The notes beneath the pieces were generated by a model that searched no databases, was not told where the DNA came from, and saw only the letters and a list, made by a program, of their open reading frames with translations. Below are positions 1 through 6,795 of a stretch of DNA of 39,372 bases, in pieces. Numbering within the stretch: position 1 is the first letter of the stretch; every line of letters starts with the position of its first letter. Source of the stretch: Deltaproteobacteria bacterium (GTDB lineage: Bacteria > Desulfobacterota > Desulfuromonadia > Geobacterales > Geobacteraceae); contig JAJZUC010000021.1 in assembly GCA_021847245.1 (NCBI GenBank), positions 1 to 39,372 on the forward strand, read 5' to 3'. The position numbers were made by a program, and so were the translations under genes.

Positions 1-410
1 GGGTTCATATTCACTACTGACGGGCAATCTCCTTCCTCATCGAGCAGCTTCAGAAGCTTGACGATTACCGTTCGCCGGTCGCCTTTAATGGTGCGGCGCT
101 TTTCTATCATTTCGGAGAAAAACCGCTCGATCTCCCAGTGTTTGAAAGTCGGGCGGGGTAAAGGGACAGCAGCCTGTTCCGTTTCCGATTCTCGCCAGAG
201 TTTTGCGATCTCCCGGAAGTCGACAACATTTCCGCCTAACGCCTCTTTGTTCCAGGTCCGGCTCACCTCGGCCAGGGTTTTTTTCTCGATCATTTCGTGG
301 ATGGGCTCCCCGATGAGCTCGCCGTCTCCAATCTGGCGGAAAAAGTTCCTGGCTGCATAGACCACGAGTCCGGTCCCGATAACGCTCGTTGCGAGGAACA
401 ACCCATTCAT
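1..410 (-). CDS. Membrane-anchored conjugative-element protein, partial (runs off left edge)
   Basis: The frame starts at an ATG that overlaps the stop codon of the coupling ATPase in the ATGA manner and stays open to the first base, giving about 136 codons. Residues 3-18 or so are hydrophobic (MNGLFLATSVIGTGLVVYAA), which suggests one N-terminal membrane anchor. The rest is charged and helical, with a Lys/Arg-rich stretch near FFSEMIEKRRTIKGDRR. I do not recognise the family. The 4-bp overlap with the VirD4/TraD-like gene indicates translational coupling, so it is probably part of the same conjugation operon. The C-terminus lies outside the window. Confidence 0.6.
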   Translation of the reverse strand, partial: MNGLFLATSVIGTGLVVYAARNFFRQIGDGELIGEPIHEMIEKKTLAEVSRTWNKEALGGNVVDFREIAKLWRESETEQAAVPLPRPTFKHWEIERFFSEMIEKRRTIKGDRRTVIVKLLKLLDEEGDCPSVVNMN

Positions 411-1795
411 GGATTGTCCGTTTCATTCCTGGAACGGAAATCATTGAACGAGGAGATGACAGCCGGTGCTTCCGGGAAGATGATCTTGAGCTTGGGATTC
501 GGGGCATCGAGCGTTGTTCCCTTGAACCTTCCCGAATAGGTAAGCATGTAGAACTCCCGGGGCTGGAGACCCAGAATATCCTGTACCTTGAGAATGTCCT
601 GTTCCACCTCCCGGGTCGTTACCTGGTTCGACCCGAAGATCCCGGTCAGGACGTTTCGCACCCCGAAGTGTTTGACGACGTATTCGCTTGTCTCCGCGTC
701 GGAGCAGCGCATGAAAATCTTCGTATTGGTGTTGTCGAGAATGCTCTTGCCGAACTCCTCGCCCACGACCGCATAGACCTGGTTCACCGACTGGGCGAAG
801 GCCGTCACCATCACGTCAGCGGAACCTGCCTTCGCGAAAAGGTCCTCAACGCCCTGGTAAAAAAGGCTTTGGGCTTCGTCAATGTAGACCGAGAGAGGGG
901 GATCAACCTTCTGCTTGTTCGAAAGATAGACCCGGCCGATGAAGGACTGGATCATCGAGAGGAGGACCTTGCCCAGGGTGGCCGCGGCCTCGCGGGTGAT
1001 CATCGTCCCGGTGTGGACTACGAGGATCACACGCTTCCCTTCCTCCAGGCGCTTGATGAAGCGGTTGGAGTCGGCCTGGCCGATAATCTTGCCGATGTTG
1101 CCGGATGAGAGTTCCATCAAGGCCGTCCTGAGCGTCGAGGAAACCTTGGCATAATACTCCATGGGGGACTTGAGGATATCCTCCAGCATTCCGGCCGTCA
1201 GGTCCGCCTCATGGGTGCCGATCCGCCGCAGGGCGTTCATCGTCTCCTCCAGGGCGTCCCGGCGGATACTTTGCCGTATGGTGTCGATGTTCATGACCGG
1301 CAGGCGTCCTTCCTCCGTGGCCAAAAGGATGTTGGCGGTAATGACGGCGGTGGTGATCTCCTTTGCTATGTTGCGGTAGAACGGCTCCTTTCCGCCCTGG
1401 ATGCCGGAGATGATGTGGCCGACCAGCTCGTCGATCATGAAATAGAAGGCCATCGGGTCAACCACGGACGAGTACTCCGGAAAGATGGGGGTCACGAGCA
1501 TCAGTTCGTCGAGACGCCCCGCGCTGCGCGCCACGTCGAAGATCTTCGTGAAAATCTGCTGGTCACCCTTGGGGTCGAAATAGACGACCGAATATCCCTT
1601 GTTGATGTCATGTTCGATTAGGTTCTCGCAGAGTCTCGTTTTGCCGACACCGGTCGTGCCGAACACGAACATGTGCCGTTTCCGGTAGGAGTCAGGGATG
1701 GACAGGGGGACGATCTTTGTCGGGTGCTCCATGTTGACCCCGGTTCCGATATGGGTCAGTGGTTCATCTTGTGGACGCTTGCGAAATGAAAACAT
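407..1795 (-). CDS. VirD4/TraD-like coupling ATPase, short form
   Basis: P-loop ATPase of the VirD4/TraD/TraG type, which in conjugative systems delivers the relaxase-DNA complex to the secretion channel. A Walker A motif GTTGVGKT lies at residues 46-53, followed by a strand with DPKGD at about 74-78. Walker B is SVYIDEAQ at about 302-309. At 462 residues it is short for the family, and no N-terminal transmembrane helices are visible, unlike classical TraD or TrwB. It may be a soluble TraD-like form that relies on a separate membrane partner, perhaps the anchored protein encoded just downstream. The start ATG overlaps the upstream gene by about 32 bp; a GGGAG lies about 11 bases before it. 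The family call is firm, the exact subfamily is not. Confidence 0.8.
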   Translation of the reverse strand: MFSFRKRPQDEPLTHIGTGVNMEHPTKIVPLSIPDSYRKRHMFVFGTTGVGKTRLCENLIEHDINKGYSVVYFDPKGDQQIFTKIFDVARSAGRLDELMLVTPIFPEYSSVVDPMAFYFMIDELVGHIISGIQGGKEPFYRNIAKEITTAVITANILLATEEGRLPVMNIDTIRQSIRRDALEETMNALRRIGTHEADLTAGMLEDILKSPMEYYAKVSSTLRTALMELSSGNIGKIIGQADSNRFIKRLEEGKRVILVVHTGTMITREAAATLGKVLLSMIQSFIGRVYLSNKQKVDPPLSVYIDEAQSLFYQGVEDLFAKAGSADVMVTAFAQSVNQVYAVVGEEFGKSILDNTNTKIFMRCSDAETSEYVVKHFGVRNVLTGIFGSNQVTTREVEQDILKVQDILGLQPREFYMLTYSGRFKGTTLDAPNPKLKIIFPEAPAVISSFNDFRSRNETDNP

Positions 1796-2486
1796 TCAGG
1801 TGTTCTCCCAGTTCCTTTCCGACATAGTTGATCGCCTCCTTGGGGAGGCGGGTAGGGGTTACGATGTCGCTGAAGCCTCCGGCGATCCGGCGACGGCATA
1901 CGATGCCAGCTACCGATGTCCGCTCCGTTAACAACAGCGCGGGAAGCTCTTTCGTGATCCGGCTGAGGCGAATGCGGACATGGGCCGACCTGCCGTTGGC
2001 GACGATCGGAAGAACGCTCGATATGAAGAACTCCCGTATATCGCCGATACGGTAGCGGTCTCTTTCATGGAGAGGCTGGTAGCGCACCGGACATTCGCCG
2101 GCAAGGATCAGGTGACTGAAAACGTCGGAGATCTCCAGGGCAACGAACAGCGTGCCGTCTTCGGCGATCCGGGAAATTTCTCCGGCGACGTTTTTCCCAC
2201 GCAGTTCCTTCAACTCCTCAGCTTCGCGCATGACTTGCCGCTTTTGCAGTTCCAGTTCGACATGGTGGATGATGAAACGACGCAGCTTGCGTTTGATAGC
2301 CGCCGGGGAGAGCTCAATCGGCTCCCCCTCGTCAGGGAAGACGGTTATCTCCAGTCTGTCTTCGATCCTGACGGCGAGGTTCATTCGCAAGGCAACAGTC
2401 AATGCTCGGGTAATTGCGAACTTGATGACCTCCATCGCTTCGGCTTCCCGAAGCCCGTATTTTGTCAGGAGGTCAGCGGGGAGCAT
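1764..2486 (-). CDS. NusA-like (NTD-S1-KH pattern) protein of the conjugative element
   Basis: About 240 residues if it starts at the ATG at 2486, inside the end of the transglycosylase gene; an in-frame upstream ATG at 2534 also exists. The order of segments follows NusA. An N-terminal helical segment AMEVIKFAITRALTVALRMN is followed by an RIEDRLEITVF strand. An S1-like strand, GEISRIAEDGTLFVALE, sits near residue 100. A segment IRLSRITKELPALLLTE resembles the NusA S1-KH junction, and the KH-like tail ends in EAINYVGKELGEHLNVFI. The similarity is by eye and weak at the residue level. If real, the protein would bind RNA and RNA polymerase and could act in transcription of long transfer operons. 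It overlaps both flanking genes, so it belongs to the conjugation operon. Confidence 0.45.
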   Translation of the reverse strand: MLPADLLTKYGLREAEAMEVIKFAITRALTVALRMNLAVRIEDRLEITVFPDEGEPIELSPAAIKRKLRRFIIHHVELELQKRQVMREAEELKELRGKNVAGEISRIAEDGTLFVALEISDVFSHLILAGECPVRYQPLHERDRYRIGDIREFFISSVLPIVANGRSAHVRIRLSRITKELPALLLTERTSVAGIVCRRRIAGGFSDIVTPTRLPKEAINYVGKELGEHLNVFISQASTR

Positions 2487-3000
2487 GGCCGAAAACCGCT
2501 TCCCAAGGCGAGTTTTCCATGGAACCGGCGGCAATTGCCACCTGCCTTTGTTCCTGCCGGGGCTGCTGGGACGTTACCTGCTCTCGGTTCATCAGCCGGG
2601 CGATCCTGGAAGCGTATTTGTTCCGTTTCGACGGGGTGCGCGAGTTGTAGCAGCCGACCGCGGCCCACGTGTAGCCATAGTCCTGGACGCACTGGGCAAG
2701 CACCCAGGCCCCGACCTTGACATTTGTGCAAGGATCGGCGAGCGCTTCCCAGGGGATGCCCATCTTCCGCAGAGTCGGCGCCCATGAAGAGTTGATCTGC
2801 ATGAGACCGAAGTCGTAGCTCCCATTGGTGTTGTAATTAATGGCAGCAGGATTGAAGTTGCTCTCACCTTTGGAGATGGTCCAGAGGAGCCTGGGGGCGA
2901 TGCCGTACATGGCTCCAGCCTCCTCGTAGCAGAAGGCGTTTGCCGAGCCATCGGTACTGGCAATTATCCCCAGTAGCACCGCCAGGATGAATCCACGCAT
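2473..3000 (-). CDS. VirB1-like lytic transglycosylase
   Basis: SLT-type lytic transglycosylase of 175 residues, which cleaves peptidoglycan in the periplasm to make room for a conjugation apparatus. The preferred start at 3000 is preceded by GGGGGG and is followed by a signal peptide (MRGFILAVLLGIIASTDGSANA). Family motifs are the catalytic-Glu region TISKGESNFNPAAIN, the GLMQINSSW motif and AVGCYNS. The frame stays open upstream to 3096, but that extension has no signal-peptide character. The C-terminal 30 or so residues are Gln/Arg-rich and disordered-looking. It is the first gene of the conjugation cluster as seen here. Confidence 0.85.
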   Translation of the reverse strand: MRGFILAVLLGIIASTDGSANAFCYEEAGAMYGIAPRLLWTISKGESNFNPAAINYNTNGSYDFGLMQINSSWAPTLRKMGIPWEALADPCTNVKVGAWVLAQCVQDYGYTWAAVGCYNSRTPSKRNKYASRIARLMNREQVTSQQPRQEQRQVAIAAGSMENSPWEAVFGHAPR

Positions 3001-3516
3001 AATCCCCCCATGTATATAATCACGAGGGGGGGAAGGTGTTTTTGCCTCTTTTTGCGGAAAATGCGGGAAATTGAAAAATGATTTGGAGAAGCCCATGCGG
3101 TTGCTGGAGGTTCGGACGGACCTCTTTTCCCAGCACGAGCAACTGCCGCTCTTCTAGGATGGGCGCGAATAGGATCTCAAGTTCAACACGATGGAGAAGT
3201 GAATGATCGATATGAGGACTGCTACAATCAGGGAGGTTACTTAAGGGGAAAATGGTACGATGTTTTACGAGCCCGGCCTTTCGCTGTTCCCTGAACCATG
3301 CTGAGAGATAATGATGGATGTCTGTTCTGCGTGATGCATGATGTTCAATACTTTTTCCTGCATATTTACGAGATAATGCCTGCAATTTACAGGATTTATT
3401 GTAAAATTGGCAAACAGCGGTGATTTGTCAATTGTGTGGCGGAGTCGAATTGGATGCATTGGTTTCGAGGGCAGCCTCTTGAAATCCACGACGGCATGAA
3501 GAGAGGAGTATTGACC
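3001..3516. other. 516-bp intergenic region between the conjugative element and the SHOCT gene
   Basis: No convincing gene on either strand; open frames here show no recognisable motif or good ribosome site. It must hold the divergent promoters of the transglycosylase gene (-) and the SHOCT gene (+). An AT-rich imperfect inverted repeat, CAATTTAC at 3383-3390 and GTAAAATTG at 3401-3409, could be an operator. The region may also contain the boundary of the conjugative element, but I see no attachment-site repeat. Confidence 0.4.
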
Positions 3517-3774
3517 ATGATGAATGAGGGAATGATGCACGGAATGCACGGAGGGATGATGTGGATGATGCTCTGCCTTTTCTTCGGAATCATTCTGCTT
3601 GCAGGCATAGTATTGCTGATCGTATGGGCGATTAAATCAGCGGGGAAAGGACGTGGTCAGGCAGGAGAGGCGGCGCTTGACATATTGAAGAAGCGATATG
3701 CCAGCGGGGAAATCACACGAGAAGAATATGAGAGAATGAAGCACGATATTTCTCAGCCGGGAGAGCGGCCATGA
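3517..3774 (+). CDS. SHOCT-domain membrane peptide with Met/His-rich N-terminus
   Basis: An 85-residue protein starting at the ATG after GAGAGGAG; an upstream in-frame ATG at 3436 is less likely. The N-terminus is rich in Met and His (MMNEGMMHGMHGGMMWMM), followed by one hydrophobic helix (about 20-40). The C-terminal SHOCT motif is ALDILKKRYASGEITREEYERMK, split here by its central Gly. SHOCT is a small helical domain found at the end of many short membrane proteins. The Met/His-rich region could bind copper or another soft metal, but that is inference. Its stop overlaps the start of the following cytochrome gene (ATGA), so the two are co-translated. Confidence 0.75.
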   Translation: MMNEGMMHGMHGGMMWMMLCLFFGIILLAGIVLLIVWAIKSAGKGRGQAGEAALDILKKRYASGEITREEYERMKHDISQPGERP

Positions 3775-4463
3775 AAAATCCCGGATTGCTCGCACTCGCC
3801 ATTGTTTTCATCATGACCGGGGTCTTGGGGCTTACTGTCTTTACGTGGTTTGCCGGTAAACGGATGACGGAAGACAGGACGGTTCCGATGATGGATATGA
3901 TGATGGGTAAAGGGGTGATGAACAAAGGACAAATGAAGGAAAGGATGAAAAGCATGATGCCCGGCATGCTGCCTCCTGGCGTTAAACCCGAGAACCTGCC
4001 CGAATCTGATAGCCGGGTCGCCAAACTGTTAACCCGTTATTGTGCTCAGTGTCATGATCTCCCCAGCCCGTTCATGCACAGCGGCGAGGAATGGCCGGCT
4101 ATCGCGGGTCGAATGTTCTTCCGGATGTCGATGATGTCGGGCATGCAGGGGATGAGCATGATGGACATCGAAAATCCATCCGCGAAGGAGAGGGACGCGA
4201 TTGTCGGCTACCTGAAAAAGCACGCGATGAAATCGATATCTACCAGTGAACTCCCCGCCCCGGGCTCTGAAGGTGCGGTCCTGTTTAGTGAAAGATGCTC
4301 CCAATGCCACTCCCTGCCGAATCCGAAACTCCATACCGCTGAAGAATGGCCCGGAGTCGTGGAAAGAATGCAGGCCAACATGAGAACCATGGGGAGAACG
4401 GTAATCACGGAGAATGAGAAGAAAACAGTCACAGGCTTCCTGTTAAACCAGGCCCGAAAATAG
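3771..4463 (+). CDS. Membrane-anchored dihaem c-type cytochrome, Met-rich
   Basis: A 230-residue protein with one N-terminal membrane helix (about 5-28), then a Met-rich linker (about 38-68, with MMDMMMGKGVM and SMMPGMLPPG). Two haem-binding motifs follow, CAQCH at 91-95 and CSQCH at 176-180. Each is followed by the same pattern, LP(S/N)P...H..EEWP, so the two haem domains look like an internal duplication. It probably carries electrons at the periplasmic face of the inner membrane. It is coupled to the SHOCT gene. Clustered Met between the haem motifs (MSMMSGMQGMSMM) may supply axial ligands or bind metal. The exact partner is not evident. Confidence 0.8.
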   Translation: MKNPGLLALAIVFIMTGVLGLTVFTWFAGKRMTEDRTVPMMDMMMGKGVMNKGQMKERMKSMMPGMLPPGVKPENLPESDSRVAKLLTRYCAQCHDLPSPFMHSGEEWPAIAGRMFFRMSMMSGMQGMSMMDIENPSAKERDAIVGYLKKHAMKSISTSELPAPGSEGAVLFSERCSQCHSLPNPKLHTAEEWPGVVERMQANMRTMGRTVITENEKKTVTGFLLNQARK

Positions 4464-4563
4464 GTTGCGGCCAGAGAAATAGAGCCGGCTACCATATCAG
4501 CGATGCCGCGATTACTGTAAAAAAGTATTGAGACCTTTCATTTATACCCCGCAGAGGCGATGT

Positions 4564-4965
4564 TTATGCCATCCTGGCACTGATCTCGAACTCCGGCGGG
4601 TCCATGATCGCCTTTTTGACCGAGCAGAGCTCCGCGGCCTTGACAATGGCGTTTTGGTATTTTTCCGGGAAACCGGGAGGGAGATCTATCTCGATGACTA
4701 CCTTGGCGAGCCTGCTCTTCCCGTCTGCGGTGACAAACTCCGCCCGCTGGTTAAGTGCCAACCCTTCGGTGGGAATTTGTCGCTGCTGGCAGAAGCTGAG
4801 GACGTAAATGCCGGCGCAGGTGCCGAGAGAGGCGAGAAAATAGTCAAAAGGCGTTGGTGCCGAACCTTCTCCTCCAGCCCCGACAGGTTGATCGGTTTGA
4901 ATTATCTGACCGTTGATTTCGGCGTTGATTCTTTTCCCACCGGGAAAGGTGATCTTCGTTTCCAT
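4564..4965 (-). CDS. OsmC family peroxiredoxin-like protein
   Basis: About 133 residues from the ATG at 4965, which is preceded by GGAGG; the frame opens 10 codons earlier. OsmC/Ohr family proteins reduce organic hydroperoxides through two cysteines, although many members have unknown substrates. Family features are the PTPFDYFLASLGTCAG segment with the first conserved Cys and AAELCSVKKAI with the second. It is last in the minus-strand series of sulfur/selenium-related genes. In such settings OsmC-like proteins may handle sulfur- or selenium-bearing metabolites, but that is inference. Confidence 0.85.
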   Translation of the reverse strand: METKITFPGGKRINAEINGQIIQTDQPVGAGGEGSAPTPFDYFLASLGTCAGIYVLSFCQQRQIPTEGLALNQRAEFVTADGKSRLAKVVIEIDLPPGFPEKYQNAIVKAAELCSVKKAIMDPPEFEISARMA

Positions 4966-5014
4966 GGGTTTTCCTCCGCATGCGTTGTTTTGCAATAACG
5001 CTCAACTTGCAAAT

Positions 5015-6085
5015 CTAAGCAGCTCCAATTCTGCGCTCACGGAACAGATAACTACTGGATGCGACAAAAGTGAGTCCCAATAGAATCGCAGATTTTCCGT
5101 AAGGGGAAACTCCCGCCGATGTGGAAGCAAGGCCCCACGATTGCGCCAGCGCACCTCCTAAAAACATACCAACCACTACCAGACCAGCATCAGCATCACC
5201 TTCACCGGCCTTGATAAGTTGCCGGAACGGACAGCCGCCTATAATCACAGAAATCCATCCCACCAGTCCCATGCCGAGAAAACTCCAGAGGTAATCAAGG
5301 TGCGCTCCAGGTTGCCCATACAGGCCAGGATGGAATCTGTTCGTTACTATACCGAACACAAATGCTGATCCCAGAAAAGAGAGCAGGCCCCAGACGGCAG
5401 AAATTCTGAAACCCATCAGCAGAGTGTCACGGATGCTGCCGGTGATGCAAAAGCGGCTGCGTTGCGCCAGAGCGCCGAGTGCGACGCCTGCCGTTAGTGC
5501 GAGGACCCACGGTGCGTGTTGTGCAGCGCTACCCTTTGAAGAAAACAATAGAAAACCTGGGCGGACCATGAAAATAATCAGGAGCAGTATGAATAAGGCA
5601 GGGATCAGGTGCCCACTGTTACTCATTCCTGCTTTTGGCGTTGCCAATTCAACCCCTTTTGCAAGTCCCTTCAAGCCGACCCAGACACCGGACAAAAGAC
5701 CAATGACACCGGCTACTGCGGTAAGGTCACCGGCGGTGAGCCGTAGGAAGAGTTTGATTGGGCAGCCTATGAAGACTGCACAGCCAAAGATTATGAACAT
5801 TCCCATAAATAGCCGCGACAGTGGCGAGCTTCCACCCCGTGAACTGAACTCCCTGAATAACAGAGCACTGGTTGTCGAACCGAGAACAAAGCCGATTAGC
5901 TCGGGACGCAAATACTGCATGTTCGGATTGTCATGGAGACCAAGGGCACCGGCGCTGTTTTCGATAAAGCAGGATACGCAAATGCCGGAGTTTTCCGGAT
6001 TTCCCCACGCTGCCAGCAAGACTCCAAGTCCGCCTAAGATGGCACCTGCCACTACCACGATCCACAACTCCTTACTGCGCATCAT
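5015..6085 (-). CDS. YedE/YeeE-like inner-membrane selenium or sulfur transporter
   Basis: A 356-residue polytopic membrane protein with about 9-10 hydrophobic segments. It shows the duplicated YedE/YeeE pattern with conserved cysteine signatures: SGICVSCF near residue 33, FIGCPIK near 107, SRFCITGS near 213 and IGGCPFRQ near 285. YeeE (TsuA) imports thiosulfate through such cysteines, and YedE relatives are linked to selenium metabolism. It starts right after the TPR gene stop, with GGAGG inside that gene's end. The neighbours (rhodanese-like protein, Cys-UGA peptide, OsmC) favour selenium or sulfane-sulfur transport. The substrate cannot be told from sequence alone. Confidence 0.8.
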   Translation of the reverse strand: MMRSKELWIVVVAGAILGGLGVLLAAWGNPENSGICVSCFIENSAGALGLHDNPNMQYLRPELIGFVLGSTTSALLFREFSSRGGSSPLSRLFMGMFIIFGCAVFIGCPIKLFLRLTAGDLTAVAGVIGLLSGVWVGLKGLAKGVELATPKAGMSNSGHLIPALFILLLIIFMVRPGFLLFSSKGSAAQHAPWVLALTAGVALGALAQRSRFCITGSIRDTLLMGFRISAVWGLLSFLGSAFVFGIVTNRFHPGLYGQPGAHLDYLWSFLGMGLVGWISVIIGGCPFRQLIKAGEGDADAGLVVVGMFLGGALAQSWGLASTSAGVSPYGKSAILLGLTFVASSSYLFRERRIGAA

Positions 6086-6631
6086 TTATTCACATCCTCC
6101 GGCCAGTCGACTTTTAAGGTAATTGTTTTTCTGAAGAAGTATGGAAAGGCTGCTATTTCCCGGATTAGCCGCAGATCGTGCCGCAATACTTTTCGATTCT
6201 TCATTCACAAGACGCTGAATGTCCGCCCTTCGGGACAACGGACTCTTGTCATCCACATAATCTCCATTCAACTTGACTCCATCGACAAATGCAGATACAG
6301 CCTCATCTGCTGCTCCCATTTCCCAAAGGATCAGACCTTGAAGGATATGACCATGGGCCTCTCCTGGGTATAATCGATTGATTTCATCAAGCTTGAGTAG
6401 TGCTTCCTGTTTGTGTCCGTCTTTACGCAGAGTTTCAACTGGTCCGTAAAGTTTGTTTATCAGCTCAATACGGGCTCGATAGTTCATCTCGCGTTCCAGC
6501 GCCTTATTCAGATCCTTGGAACCGTCATGCCCAGCGCTGGCCGGGGTATTTGCTCTTATGACGGCAGCAAGGGCAATGATTGCCGCGAGAGAAACAAAGA
6601 TGAGAAACCTGTCAAATCTGTCATGCGCCAT
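6086..6631 (-). CDS. TPR-like protein with N-terminal membrane anchor
   Basis: About 181 residues from the ATG at 6631, chosen because GAGG lies 8 bases upstream; a TTG at 6646 is the alternative. One hydrophobic helix (about residues 7-27) anchors or exports it. A TPR-like helical repeat follows, in the segment KQEALLKLDEINRLYPGEAH and then AADEAVSAFVDGVKL. The C-terminus ends in GGCE. TPR proteins usually serve as assembly scaffolds. It lies between the micropeptide/rhodanese pair and the YedE-like gene with no gap to the latter, so it is probably an accessory of that membrane system. I do not know a specific function. Confidence 0.7.
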   Translation of the reverse strand: MAHDRFDRFLIFVSLAAIIALAAVIRANTPASAGHDGSKDLNKALEREMNYRARIELINKLYGPVETLRKDGHKQEALLKLDEINRLYPGEAHGHILQGLILWEMGAADEAVSAFVDGVKLNGDYVDDKSPLSRRADIQRLVNEESKSIAARSAANPGNSSLSILLQKNNYLKSRLAGGCE

Positions 6632-6669
6632 GGGCTGCAGCCTCAACTAAATATTAGAGTCTCAACGTG

Positions 6670-6705
6670 CTTTGGAGAGGCTGGAATTACCCGACCTCTC
6701 CAAAG
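6670..6705 (-). promoter_or_regulatory. Perfect 11-bp stem-loop after the micropeptide UGA; candidate bSECIS
   Basis: CTTTGGAGAGG (6670-6680) and CCTCTCCAAAG (6695-6705) are perfect reverse complements with a 14-base loop. On the minus strand the hairpin starts about 14 bases after the UGA at 6722-6720. The loop can form two more G-C pairs, leaving an apical loop that begins GU about 30 bases after the UGA. Bacterial SECIS elements usually place a G or GU apical loop 16-37 bases downstream of the Sec UGA, so position and loop fit. No T-run follows, so it is a poor intrinsic terminator. It could instead be an mRNA-processing or attenuation hairpin. Confidence 0.45.
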
Positions 6706-6707
6706 TG

Positions 6708-6779
6708 CTACATTACATCTCAGCAGGGGTGGACGTTTGCGCTACCAACTAACTTTGGGGGTACGTATCTTCTTTTCAC
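6708..6779 (-). CDS. Micropeptide ending Cys-UGA; possible selenopeptide or RiPP-like precursor
   Basis: A GTG start at 6779 lies 9 bases after a strong GGAGG, beginning 17 bases after the rhodanese-like gene's stop. The frame reads VKRRYVPPKLVGSANVHPC and then TGA at 6722-6720. If the UGA is selenocysteine the peptide continues Sec-Asp-Val-Met to TAG at 6710-6708; otherwise it is 19 residues. The YxPPKLxG pattern recalls leader peptides of some RiPP precursors. The strong ribosome site, the tight spacing to the upstream gene, the hairpin after the UGA and the YedE-like neighbour together argue that it is expressed. No maturase is visible in the window. Function unknown. Confidence 0.45.
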
Positions 6780-6795
6780 AGGTCATCACCTCCTT

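Noticed and set aside
389..1108. A plus-strand open frame of 239 codons over the coupling ATPase
   Set aside because: It lies opposite a gene with Walker A and B motifs and has no motif of its own.
6670..6705. Hairpin as an ordinary intrinsic terminator
   Set aside because: No T-run follows on the minus strand, and the TPR and YedE-like genes continue directly after it.
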